Positions 1 through 6,971 of a stretch of DNA of 10,625 nucleotides are shown piece by piece. The first letter of the stretch is position 1. Each line of letters starts with the position of its first letter. Below the pieces are notes generated by a model. The model worked only from the letters and a program-made list of their open reading frames with translations, ran no database searches and was not told the DNA's origin. The translations under genes were made by a program, and so were the position numbers. This DNA is from Natronomonas sp. (GTDB lineage Archaea; Halobacteriota; Halobacteria; Halobacteriales; Haloarculaceae), in NCBI GenBank assembly GCA_007135435.1, contig SLIW01000419.1, positions 1 to 10,625 of the forward strand, in the 5' to 3' direction.

Positions 1-102
1 CGGCTGAGTGAACGATCCGCGCCGGCTCACCGCCAGCCGGCACACAGGCAGGGCCGCCGTGGGACGGCCACGAGCGCCCCGGAGGCGCCGCCGGGACAAC
101 GC

Positions 103-116
103 ACGACTTTTGGCGC
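103..116 (+). promoter_or_regulatory. Weak TATA-like element upstream of the radical SAM gene
   Basis: A TTTTGG core at 108-113 lies about 30 nt before the ATG at 141, the distance expected for a leaderless haloarchaeal transcript. It is a poor TATA match. The rest of positions 1-140 is GC-rich and shows no gene. It holds one 7-bp inverted repeat (GCCGGCT at 21-27 and AGCCGGC at 35-41) with no T-tract, so I do not call it a terminator. Confidence 0.3.
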
Positions 117-140
117 TCGACGGCGAAACGCGGGTACGAG

Positions 141-1133
141 ATGATCTCGAAGGGCTGTGAACAGTGCGCGCTCGGGGGCAAGATGGTCCTCTTCGTCTAC
201 GGCTACTGCGACCAGCGCGACTGCTTCTACTGCCCGCTGGGCGAGAACCGGAAGAACGTCGCCCAGGCGTACGCGAACGAGCGACCCATCGAATCCGACG
301 CGGACGTGGTCGAGGAGGCGCGTCGGATGGACGCGCTGGGGACCTCGATCACCGGCGGCGAGCCCCAGGAGGTCATGGAGCGGACCTGCCGGTACCTCTC
401 ACTGCTCAAGGATGAGTTCGGCCCGGACCACCACACCCACCTGTACACGGGGATCACCGGTGGTCGCGAGAACATGCGCCGGCTCGCTGACGCCGGCCTC
501 GACGAGATACGGTTCCACCCACCGTTCGAGCAGTGGGGCGACCTACACGGGACCGAGTGGGAGGACATCCTCTACGTCGCCCGCGAGGAGGGCATCACGC
601 CCGCGTTCGAGATCCCCGGCATCCGCGCCGAACCGGAGTTCCTGGCGTTCCTCGACGAGGGCGCCGCCGAGTTCTGCAACGTCAACGAGTTCGAGATGAG
701 CCAGGGCAACTACGAGCGGATGCAGCGGGAGGGCTTCGAGCTCCGCGAGGGCCACATGTCGGCCGTCGAGGGGAGCCACGAGATCCTCGAGACGATGGGC
801 GACCACGAGCGGGTCTACTTCTGCACGAGCGTGTTCAAGGACGCCGCCCAGCACCGCTCGCGGCTCAAGCGGATGGCCCGGAACGTCCGCCGGGAGTTCG
901 ACGAGATCACCGACGACGGGACGATCGTCTACGGCAAGACCCGGACGACGGAGGCCCGCCTCCGGGAGCTGGGCGTCCCGGAGTCGTACTACACCGTCAA
1001 GTCGAACCACGTCGAGCTCGCGTGGTGGCTGCTGGAGGAGATGGTCGCCGAGGGCGACGTCGACGACGGCGAGATCGTCGAGCAGTACCCCACCTACGAC
1101 GGGACCGTCGTCGAGCGGACGCCGCTGGCGTAG
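141..1133 (+). CDS. Radical SAM protein, COG2108-like
   Basis: This 330-aa protein is a radical SAM enzyme: it should bind a [4Fe-4S] cluster and cleave S-adenosylmethionine to start radical chemistry. The substrate is unknown. C23, C28 and C31 form the cluster motif GYCDQRDCFYCPLGE. It is a CX4CX2C pattern, one residue longer than the canonical CX3CX2C. TGGEP at 71-75 is the SAM-contacting GGE-type motif. Two more cysteines near the N-terminus (C6 and C9, KGCEQC) and C179 and C228 could be structural or bind a second centre. The ATG at 141 is favoured because the N-terminal KGC..C..GGKMVLFV stretch resembles the archaeal COG2108 family (pyruvate formate-lyase activase-related proteins of unknown role) as I recall it. 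It appears monocistronic, with 187 nt before the next gene. The superfamily is near certain; the subfamily is from memory. Confidence 0.88.
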   Translation: MISKGCEQCALGGKMVLFVYGYCDQRDCFYCPLGENRKNVAQAYANERPIESDADVVEEARRMDALGTSITGGEPQEVMERTCRYLSLLKDEFGPDHHTHLYTGITGGRENMRRLADAGLDEIRFHPPFEQWGDLHGTEWEDILYVAREEGITPAFEIPGIRAEPEFLAFLDEGAAEFCNVNEFEMSQGNYERMQREGFELREGHMSAVEGSHEILETMGDHERVYFCTSVFKDAAQHRSRLKRMARNVRREFDEITDDGTIVYGKTRTTEARLRELGVPESYYTVKSNHVELAWWLLEEMVAEGDVDDGEIVEQYPTYDGTVVERTPLA

Positions 1134-1270
1134 GCCGACCGACGGCGACCGGTGCTCCCCTTGGATTAGAGGGACCTTAGGGCCCCCGTGATCCCCGGTA
1201 GTGCCCGGACGGGACGGATCGCCGTCCACAGGAACCGATTATTACCGCCTAGTACAGGCTTACTCGGTCC

Positions 1271-1278
1271 CTAAAAGA
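1271..1278 (+). promoter_or_regulatory. Candidate TATA-like element for the downstream regulator
   Basis: CTAAAAGA is the most A/T-rich run before the ATG at 1321, centred about 46 nt upstream. That would give a leader of roughly 20 nt, longer than at the other genes here. The 187-nt gap (1134-1320) contains no other recognisable element. Confidence 0.3.
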
Positions 1279-1320
1279 TTTGGCACCATTCTTACCCCCA
1301 CCGGGTCGCAGCCTACAGTC

Positions 1321-2571
1321 ATGCCTACCGGTCCAACGCGACTCTCTGAACGATCGTACGGGGACGTTACCAGGGCGCTCAGCCCCCATCCGCGACGCGA
1401 GACCCTCGCCGCGCTGCTGGCTCGACGGGATCCCGTGGCCGTCCCGGAGCTCGCGACGGTCGTGGCCGCCGCCGTCACCGATCGGGAGCTCGTCGACGTC
1501 GATCGCGAGGACCGCGACGCGGTCCACGCCGAACTCGTCCACGTCCACCTCCCGGTGCTGGCCGACGCCGGGCTGGTCGAGTGGAATCGCACCGACGGTA
1601 CCGTCTCCACGACTGCCCATCCGGTACTGGACGAGGGGTGGCTCCACCGGACGTTCGAGGCCACCGACCAGGACTGGGACGACGTCCTCCGCTGCGTCCA
1701 GGACCGACGACGTCGGACCGTGCTCGCCGTGCTTGACGAACGAGGCGGCCGGCTGGGTCGGCGCGAGCTCGCTCGACATGTGGCCGCCCGGGAGCGAGTC
1801 GTCGAACCGCACGCCGTCCCGGAGGACGGTCTCGAGGAGGTCCTGGTCGGGCTGCACCACACCCACCTCCCCGTCCTGGAGGAGGCCGGCCTGATCGCCA
1901 CGGACGACGGGCAGGTCCGGACCACCGACCACCCCGCGCTCGCTTCCGGGTGGTTGTCGGCACACGTGGACGGGTCGGCCGACGTGGACGGGTCGGCCGA
2001 CGTGGACGGGTCGGACGACGAGCATTCGGCCGTCGAGGGGTCGATTCTTCCCGATTCGGGCGTCCACCGGCCGGCGGACGACGAGCGGTCGGACATCTGG
2101 ACGATCGAGGGCAGGCACGACATCATCGCCCGGGGGCAGTCCCTGTTCGAGCGCGCCGACGACGAGCTCTTCCTGATGGTCACCACGGAGGGACTGATCG
2201 AGGACGGGTGTGTCCGTCGTCTCCGGGATGCGATCGATCGCGGGGTCGACGTCTACGTCGGCTCGCAGACCACGTCGGTCCGCGACTTCGTCCGCGAGGA
2301 GCTCCCCGGGGCGATCATCTGGGAGCCGCAGCTGGACTGGCTGAACCTGCCCCCGAACCACGAGAAGGTCGGCAGGCTCGTCTTCGCCGACCGCGACGCG
2401 GTCATGATCGGGACGTTCGGGGAAAGGGACGAGGGAACCGTCACCGAGACCGCGCTCACCGGAGAGGGCCGGGACAACGGACTCGTGATCCTGCTCCGGG
2501 AGCTCCTCGGGACCCGCCTGGACCACCTCGACGCCCAGAGCCCGGACTTCCGCTCACAGATCCCGCTGTAG
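1321..2571 (+). CDS. Transcriptional regulator: two winged-helix-like modules plus TrmB-like C-terminal domain
   Basis: This 416-aa protein is probably a DNA-binding regulator responding to a small ligand. Residues about 15-110 and 119-212 are two copies of one module; both carry a helix then H(L/T)HLPVLxxAGL(V/I) (HVHLPVLADAGL and HHTHLPVLEEAGL). This matches haloarchaeal DUF7344-type winged-helix domains. A linker at about 214-258 contains three VDGSAD-type repeats. Residues 259-416 (IWTIEGRHDIIARGQ through NHEKVGRLVFADRDAVMIGT) resemble the TrmB C-terminal, phospholipase-D-like domain. H347 and K349 form an HxK remnant; this fold normally senses ligands in such regulators and is not an enzyme. 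ATG 1321 is preferred over an in-frame GTG at 1201 because the extra 40 residues look untranslated and span the best TATA candidate. It converges on the MATE transporter, but nothing shows that it regulates it. Confidence 0.8.
   Translation: MPTGPTRLSERSYGDVTRALSPHPRRETLAALLARRDPVAVPELATVVAAAVTDRELVDVDREDRDAVHAELVHVHLPVLADAGLVEWNRTDGTVSTTAHPVLDEGWLHRTFEATDQDWDDVLRCVQDRRRRTVLAVLDERGGRLGRRELARHVAARERVVEPHAVPEDGLEEVLVGLHHTHLPVLEEAGLIATDDGQVRTTDHPALASGWLSAHVDGSADVDGSADVDGSDDEHSAVEGSILPDSGVHRPADDERSDIWTIEGRHDIIARGQSLFERADDELFLMVTTEGLIEDGCVRRLRDAIDRGVDVYVGSQTTSVRDFVREELPGAIIWEPQLDWLNLPPNHEKVGRLVFADRDAVMIGTFGERDEGTVTETALTGEGRDNGLVILLRELLGTRLDHLDAQSPDFRSQIPL
1966..2019 (+). repeat. In-frame 18-bp tandem repeat, 3 copies
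   Basis: The unit GTGGACGGGTCGGCCGAC occurs at 1966-1983 and 1984-2001, with a one-base variant at 2002-2019. It encodes VDGSAD, VDGSAD, VDGSDD in the acidic linker of the regulator. Because 18 is a multiple of three, copy-number change would keep the frame and only alter linker length. Confidence 0.95.
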
Positions 2572-2615
2572 GGCGAAGCTACGCCGCGATCCGCGCCGCA
2601 CCGTGGCGCGCCCAG

Positions 2616-2690
2616 CCGTGCCGTGCCGTGCCGTGCCGTGCCGTGTCGTGTCGTGTCGTGTCGTGCCGTGCCGTGCCGTGCCGTGCCGCA
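2616..2690. repeat. 5-nt tandem array (CCGTG/TCGTG) between convergent genes
   Basis: Fourteen uninterrupted 5-nt units run from 2616 to 2685: six CCGTG, then four TCGTG, then four CCGTG, followed by a degraded CCGCA unit. The array lies in the 178-nt gap between the 3' ends of the regulator (+) and the MATE gene (-). It contains no stop codon on either strand, which creates long spurious reading frames across it (PCRAV-type repeats on plus, HGTAR-type on minus). The blocky C6-T4-C4 pattern suggests slippage expansion after a C-to-T change. No T-rich terminator was seen in this gap. Confidence 0.95.
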
Positions 2691-2749
2691 TTGGACGCGC
2701 TGTACCTCGTTCTCCGCTGTATCTCGTTCCACACTCGGCACGCCGCGAT

Positions 2750-4201
2750 CTAGTCCTCGGTCGGCACGTCCACTTCTTCCACACTGCCACGCTCGTGCAT
2801 CATGGTGGTCCCCCGGACGACCCACCGGCGTCGGTAGAACACGACGGCGAGGTAGCACACCCGGAAGGCGAAGTCGAGGACGACGGCCACGTAGGCCGCC
2901 ACCACGCCGTAGCCCAGGAGGACGCCGACCACGTAGGTGAACCCGAGCAGGAAGACGAACGTCCCGACGATGCGGGCGACGAAGGGCGCGAGCGTCTCGC
3001 TCCCGCCGCGGAGCGACCCCGCCAGGGTGGCATAGGCGGCGATGAACACCGCCGCGATCGCGTAGGCCTCTGCGAACCCGGTCGCGTAGCCGACGGTCGT
3101 CGGATCGCGGGTGAACACCAGGACGAACCGTTCGGCGAGGACGAAGAGGGCCGCACAGAGCCCGCCGATGGTGAGGAGGCTCAGGGCGGTCGACGCGGCG
3201 CCCAGGTAGTACGCCCCGTCCGGGTCGCCGGCGCCGAGGGACTGACCCACGAGGACGTTCGCGCCGACCGCGTAGCCGCGGGCGAGGGGCGAGGCGACCT
3301 GCTGGTACATCCGGCGTCCGATGTGGTAGGCGGCGTTGACCTCCGTGCCGAACGCGAGCAGGATGGCGTTGAAGGGGAACTCCGCGACCATCTCCGAGAG
3401 GCCCTCGGCCACCCGCGGCCAGCTGATGATCAGGAGCTGTCTCGCCACCACGAGCCGCCGGGGTCGGGCGTACCCGAGTTCGCTCAGCGGGCTCCGGATG
3501 AACGCGAGGAACGTCAGGGCGCCGAGGGTGTCCGCGACGGCGGTCGCGGCGGCGATGCCGACGATCCCCAGTTCGGGCAAGGGTCCGACGCCGAACGCGA
3601 GTCCCACCGTGGCCACGATGTTGAGCGCGTTGACGACCCCGTTGACGTACATGGGCGTTCGGGTGTCGCCGGTGCCCTGGATCGACCGCGCCGCGATGAA
3701 GTTGACGTGGACCGCCGGGGCCGACAGCATGATGATCAGGAGGTAGACGCTGCCGTACTCGACGACCTCGGCGATGGCGCCCTCCTCGGCGAGCCCACCG
3801 AGGACGGCGATGGCGAACTCGTTGAACAGCAGGCCGAAGACGACGAACGGGAGGCCGACGAGGATCCCGATCAGCAGGGCCTGGGTGACCGCCTGGTCGC
3901 GGTTGGCGGTCGCGTCGGCGCCGGTGTCCTGACTCGAGAGGGCGATCGCGCCGTCGCCGACGCCGAGGCCGATCCGCAGCGGGAGCCGGGCGTAGATGTC
4001 CGCGAGGCCGACCGCGGCGACGGCGGCCGGCGAGAAGAACCCGGCGACGACCAGGTCGGTCGTCCGCATCAGGGTCCGGAGCACCTGCTCTGCCATCACG
4101 GGCGCCGAGAGCCCGAGGACGCGTCTCCAGACGCGGACGAGCCGCCGCTCGTCCGTTGTTCCCCCGTCACTCGGTTCGTCCTCCACCGTCCCGTCGGCCA
4201 T
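2750..4201 (-). CDS. MATE family multidrug/cation antiporter
   Basis: This 483-aa polytopic membrane protein is a MATE-type (MOP superfamily) secondary transporter, expected to export organic cations or metabolites in exchange for Na+ or H+. The length and roughly twelve hydrophobic segments fit the family. Visible landmarks are QGTGDTRTPMYVN (175-187) closing the first half, the repeated-half signature GQSLGAGD (319-326), and SLRGGSETLAPF (396-407). The two related halves match the MATE internal duplication. The N-terminus (1-20) is acidic and hydrophilic, and the C-terminal tail after about 460 is cytoplasmic-looking and acidic. ATG 4201 follows GAGGAGG directly, too close to act as a normal Shine-Dalgarno. 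The gene is convergent with the regulator and divergent from the M48 protease. Its promoter could be the divergent TATA at 4461-4470, read through the broken gene. Substrate cannot be told from sequence. Confidence 0.93.
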   Translation of the reverse strand: MADGTVEDEPSDGGTTDERRLVRVWRRVLGLSAPVMAEQVLRTLMRTTDLVVAGFFSPAAVAAVGLADIYARLPLRIGLGVGDGAIALSSQDTGADATANRDQAVTQALLIGILVGLPFVVFGLLFNEFAIAVLGGLAEEGAIAEVVEYGSVYLLIIMLSAPAVHVNFIAARSIQGTGDTRTPMYVNGVVNALNIVATVGLAFGVGPLPELGIVGIAAATAVADTLGALTFLAFIRSPLSELGYARPRRLVVARQLLIISWPRVAEGLSEMVAEFPFNAILLAFGTEVNAAYHIGRRMYQQVASPLARGYAVGANVLVGQSLGAGDPDGAYYLGAASTALSLLTIGGLCAALFVLAERFVLVFTRDPTTVGYATGFAEAYAIAAVFIAAYATLAGSLRGGSETLAPFVARIVGTFVFLLGFTYVVGVLLGYGVVAAYVAVVLDFAFRVCYLAVVFYRRRWVVRGTTMMHERGSVEEVDVPTED

Positions 4202-4432
4202 CCTCCTCGTCGACTCGTCGCGGCCGGGTGGTCAAGGATTCGGTCGACGACGACTGGGTCGTCGAGCCGCCACTCGACCGGCCTCGAGGGCGCCGTCGGG
4301 TCGCTCGATTCGACGTCGTACGTCCCGGGAGCCGTCTCGGTCGTCGTCCTCCTGAAGCACCACGACCGGGAGCTCCAGGCGCGGCGCCTCGGGTCGGACG
4401 GGTGCCAGGGTCGGAGCGGTCGGACGAGCAAT
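4202..4432 (-). pseudogene. Candidate frameshifted small gene upstream of the MATE transporter
   Basis: On the minus strand this otherwise empty gap has protein-like, GC3-rich codons in one frame and then in another. The first frame (about 4432-4330) reads RLELPVVVLQEDDDRDGS. From about 4323 the good frame shifts by one base and reads TYDVESSDPTAPSRPVEW, followed by RLDDPVVVDRILDHPAA. Removing one base in the CCCGGG run at 4324-4329 would join them as ...DRDGSGTYDVESS.... No ATG or GTG opens the first frame; the codon at 4432-4430 is ATT, followed by Ala-Arg-Pro, so a lost ATG start is possible. The 3' end is unclear and may have run into the MATE start. TATA at 4470-4461 in reverse suits its 5' end. 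I do not recognise the family. Alternatives are a sequencing indel in a live gene of about 80 aa, or chance. Confidence 0.4.
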
Positions 4433-4460
4433 CGACGTGGGCGAGCGTCGACGGGTAGCG

Positions 4461-4470
4461 TTTATATCCA
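4461..4470 (+). promoter_or_regulatory. TATA box of the M48 protease operon, possibly bidirectional
   Basis: TTTATATCCA is the best TATA box in the window. Its centre is about 37 nt before ATG 4502, giving a leader of about ten bases. Its complement, TGGATATAAA, is also a good TATA sequence. It would start minus-strand transcription near 4438, just ahead of the candidate broken gene and the MATE transporter. Confidence 0.65.
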
Positions 4471-4501
4471 ACGAACCGTCAGGGAAACGTAGCCGCCCTC
4501 C

Positions 4502-5512
4502 ATGCTGCCCGACGACCGCCCCCTCCGGTACCGCCTCCTGGCAGCCGTCGCGCTCGTCGTCGTCCTGCCGTTCGGCTTCATCTACGCGTTCGTCGCCGTG
4601 GTCAACCACCTGCTGCTCCCGCTCCTGGAGTGTCTGGGGTACGGTCCATACCACGGCCGGGTCTACGTCGACCCCCTGGTCACGGCCCTGGTGGTCTTCG
4701 GCGGGCTGGCCGCCCAGGTCTGGTTCGGCCCCTCGACGGTGCTCTCGAGTATCGGCGCCCGCCGGGTCGACGCCGGGGAGTACCCCAGCCTCGAGGCGTC
4801 GGTGACGCGGCTGGCCCACCAGGCGGGGATCGAGCCCCCGGAGGTGGCGGTCACCCACAACGAGACGCCGAACGCCGCCGCCGTCCGCGGGCCGACCGGC
4901 GCCTCGGTCGTCGTCACGACGGGGTTGCTCGAGCGCCTCGACGAGCGCGAACTCGAGGCCGTCCTCGCCCACGAGGTGTCGCACCTGCGGAACCGCGACG
5001 CGACGGTGATGACCGTCGCGTGGCTGCTCCCGACGATCACCTACTACCTGGCGCTGGTGGCTGCCTACGTCCTCTACGGCATCTTCCGGGTGCTCGGCTC
5101 GGGCGGCTCCTCCGGTCGCAACGAGGGGCTCGCGAAGGCGGTCGTCGTCCTCGTGGTGACCGCGGTCGTCACCCTCGCGGTCTCGGCGATGTTCTGGGCG
5201 GCGAGCGTGCTGGTCCACCGGGTGCTGTCGCGGTACCGCGAGTACGCCGCCGACCGCGGCGCCGCCTCCCTCACGGGCGATCCGGCGGCGCTGGCGACCG
5301 CCCTCGAGGCGCTCGACGACGCGATGCCGGAGACGCCGGACCGCGACCTCCGGGCACTCGACGGCGGAGCCGAGGCGCTGTACGTCGCGCCGCTGGAGGG
5401 GCGGGCCTTCACCGACGCCGAGCTCGTCTCGACGGACGTCTTCCCCGACACCCACCCGCCGACCGAACGGCGGATCGAGCGACTCCGGGAGATGGCTGGT
5501 GAGCTGTCGTGA
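4502..5512 (+). CDS. M48 family membrane zinc metalloprotease, HtpX-like
   Basis: This 336-aa integral membrane protease belongs to peptidase family M48; HtpX-type members degrade misfolded or damaged membrane proteins. The zinc site is visible: HEVSH at 157-161 supplies two histidines and the catalytic glutamate. E247 in the EYAAD motif (247-251) is the likely third ligand. Hydrophobic segments lie at about 10-42, 56-80, 168-197 and 210-240, the usual HtpX topology with the active site on the cytoplasmic face. The C-terminal DTHPPTERRIERL (316-328) is a family hallmark. Length is slightly above the roughly 290 residues typical of bacterial HtpX. ATG 4502 is supported by the TATA box at 4461-4470. 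The stop overlaps the start of the following lipoprotein gene by 4 nt (GTGA), so the two are probably one operon. Confidence 0.93.
   Translation: MLPDDRPLRYRLLAAVALVVVLPFGFIYAFVAVVNHLLLPLLECLGYGPYHGRVYVDPLVTALVVFGGLAAQVWFGPSTVLSSIGARRVDAGEYPSLEASVTRLAHQAGIEPPEVAVTHNETPNAAAVRGPTGASVVVTTGLLERLDERELEAVLAHEVSHLRNRDATVMTVAWLLPTITYYLALVAAYVLYGIFRVLGSGGSSGRNEGLAKAVVVLVVTAVVTLAVSAMFWAASVLVHRVLSRYREYAADRGAASLTGDPAALATALEALDDAMPETPDRDLRALDGGAEALYVAPLEGRAFTDAELVSTDVFPDTHPPTERRIERLREMAGELS
5498..5503 (+). promoter_or_regulatory. Internal Shine-Dalgarno-like site before the lipoprotein start
   Basis: GGTGAG ends 5 nt before the GTG at 5509 and matches the GGTGA part of the archaeal anti-Shine-Dalgarno complement. 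It lies inside the M48 coding sequence. It supports translation of the second cistron from the same mRNA and the choice of GTG 5509. Confidence 0.4.
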
Positions 5513-6813
5513 CCACGAATCTCCGACGACGAGAGCTGCTGGCGGCCGTGACGTGCGCCGTCGTGGTGGCGGCCGGCTGCGGGTACGCCTACGGCGGCGG
5601 CGACGTCCGCCGCGAGTCGACCGTCGCCGCGTCTGGTGACGACCCGTTCAGCGACTTCGGCAGAACGAACCGGTACTCCGACGCGAACGACGACCGCCTC
5701 GTGACCGCGCTGAGCGGCAGGCAGTGGGTCCGGGTCGACGGCGACCTCACGATGGGAGACGCCACGGAGGTCACGGTGTCGAACCGAAGCGGCGAGGCGC
5801 TGTGGGACCACACCCACCTGCAGACCTCCGCGGCGGTCGCCCACGGCGGCGGACGCCGGGTCCACCTGCTCGACGACGATGGTCGAGTGGTGGCGATCGA
5901 GGCTGTGGAGAAGGAAGACGACGGGCGCGGGTCGGTGGAGACCGACGTGGTCTGGGTCGTCGAACTCGGTGACGCCGGGGCGGATCAGGGGGACACCGAG
6001 GCTGACCAGGTCGACGCCGAGGTCGACCAGGGGGAAGAGGGGGAGGGCGAGGGCGACGGAACCGAGCGAAACGGAGCAGACGACCAGGAGGGCGGGGACG
6101 AGGTGGTCGGTCCGTCGCCGCCGATCGCGGCCGGCGAGCGTGGCGTCTACGTCCCGGTCGGCGACACGCTTACGGCGGTCCGCGACGGGGCGGTCGCCTG
6201 GGAACGGGCGCTCCCGGACCCGCCCGAGTCGGTCCACGTCGCCGGCCGGCGAGTGGTCGTCGCGACCGAGGCGGCGACGATCGCACTGGATCCCGACGGC
6301 GAGGAGCGGTGGCGGGTACAGACTGACGGGGCCGTCGCGACCGCCAGCGCCGGCGGCCGGACGGTCCTCCAGGGGACCTACAGCGGGACGCTGAGCGGGG
6401 TCGACGGTGACGAGGCGGTCGTCCGGACCGACGACGGCGAGCTCCTCTGGTCGGCGTCGATCGGCGAGGGGAGGGGGCGACCGGCGGTGACCGAGGGGGT
6501 GGTCGCCTTCCTCCTCGAACAGGAGGTCGCCGTCTACGACGTCGAGACCGGCGACCTCCGGTTGACCGCTGAAATTCCTCGCGACGTCGTCCCGCCGGTC
6601 GTCGCGGCACCCGATGGTGTTTACTCCGTCGGGGAGCGCAACTGCGAGGCCGTCGCGCTGGACGCCGACGGGATCCGCTGGACGCGCGAACTGGACGTCG
6701 GCGACTGCTCGGTCGTCGACGGCTGGCTCGACGGCGAGACCGTCGCCCTCTGCTTCGAGTCCGGGGAGATCGTCTGGCTCCAGCGGACAGACCAGGACCC
6801 GGGGCTGTTGTAG
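5509..6813 (+). CDS. Tat-exported lipoprotein with PQQ-like beta-propeller repeats
   Basis: This 434-aa protein starts with a twin-arginine signal (LRRRELL, 5-11), a hydrophobic stretch and a lipobox A-A-G-C with C24. It should be exported folded and anchored to the outer membrane face by lipid, as in many haloarchaeal lipoproteins. The rest has PQQ-like/WD40-like blade features: repeated 'dG...W' strands such as GEALWDH (96-101), GAVAWER (227-232), GEERWRV (264-270), GELLWSA (310-316) and GIRWTRE (388-394). No cofactor site or catalytic residue is evident, so a binding or scaffold role is likelier than enzymatic dehydrogenation. Residues about 154-199 form a low-complexity acidic insert (ADQGD, ADQVD, EVDQGE, then EGEGEGDG) that probably loops out between blades. 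Overlap with the M48 gene suggests a shared envelope quality-control role, by inference only. Confidence 0.8.
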   Translation: MTTNLRRRELLAAVTCAVVVAAGCGYAYGGGDVRRESTVAASGDDPFSDFGRTNRYSDANDDRLVTALSGRQWVRVDGDLTMGDATEVTVSNRSGEALWDHTHLQTSAAVAHGGGRRVHLLDDDGRVVAIEAVEKEDDGRGSVETDVVWVVELGDAGADQGDTEADQVDAEVDQGEEGEGEGDGTERNGADDQEGGDEVVGPSPPIAAGERGVYVPVGDTLTAVRDGAVAWERALPDPPESVHVAGRRVVVATEAATIALDPDGEERWRVQTDGAVATASAGGRTVLQGTYSGTLSGVDGDEAVVRTDDGELLWSASIGEGRGRPAVTEGVVAFLLEQEVAVYDVETGDLRLTAEIPRDVVPPVVAAPDGVYSVGERNCEAVALDADGIRWTRELDVGDCSVVDGWLDGETVALCFESGEIVWLQRTDQDPGLL

Positions 6814-6866
6814 CAGGACTCGCAGTCCGAGTGGTGAAAGGGCAGGACTCGGAGTACGGGTGATGA
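6813..6866. repeat. Imperfect 25-nt direct repeat just after the lipoprotein stop
   Basis: GCAGGACTCGCAGTCCGAGT... (6813-6837) and GCAGGACTCGGAGTACGGGT... (6842-6866) agree at 21 of 25 positions, with starts 29 nt apart. Copy 1 includes a small palindrome (GGACT CGC AGTCC). The first copy begins on the last base of the stop codon. No function is evident; duplicated 3'-flank sequence is one explanation. Confidence 0.8.
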
Positions 6867-6971
6867 TATAGATTATCGTAGCCAACCAGGGTTTCGGAGG
6901 TCGCCACTCGGCGCTGTGTCATGGTCCCGTGTGAGAAAATTATGAGCTCCTGCGATATTCCCTACGAGCAT

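Noticed and set aside
1201..1320. A GTG start at 1201 adding 40 residues to the regulator
   Set aside because: The extension crosses A/T-rich probable promoter sequence and does not look like a protein; ATG 1321 begins just before the first domain.
1249..2526. A 425-codon minus-strand frame opposite the regulator
   Set aside because: It has no motif, and the plus-strand product has duplicated domains and a TrmB-like C-terminus.
2603..4492. A 629-codon plus-strand open frame across the pentamer array and the MATE gene
   Set aside because: It is antisense to a clear MATE transporter, starts in a simple repeat, and has a D/R/E/G-rich composition typical of the complement of a GC-rich gene.
4232..5455. 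A 407-codon minus-strand frame opposite the M48 gene
   Set aside because: It is mostly the complement of the protease gene. Only its last part, in the 4202-4432 gap, looks protein-like, and that is reported as the candidate pseudogene.
5074..6885. A 603-codon minus-strand open frame opposite the M48 and lipoprotein genes
   Set aside because: Both plus-strand genes have recognisable motifs (HEVSH, Tat lipobox, propeller blades); the antisense product has none and is Arg/Asp/Pro-rich.
6170..6922. A minus-strand frame starting at 6922 (MTQRRVATSETLVGYD...)
   Set aside because: The first 35 residues look slightly protein-like, but the rest is antisense to the lipoprotein and becomes Arg/Pro-rich; the nearby A/T patch is only about 17 nt from the ATG, too close for a TATA box.
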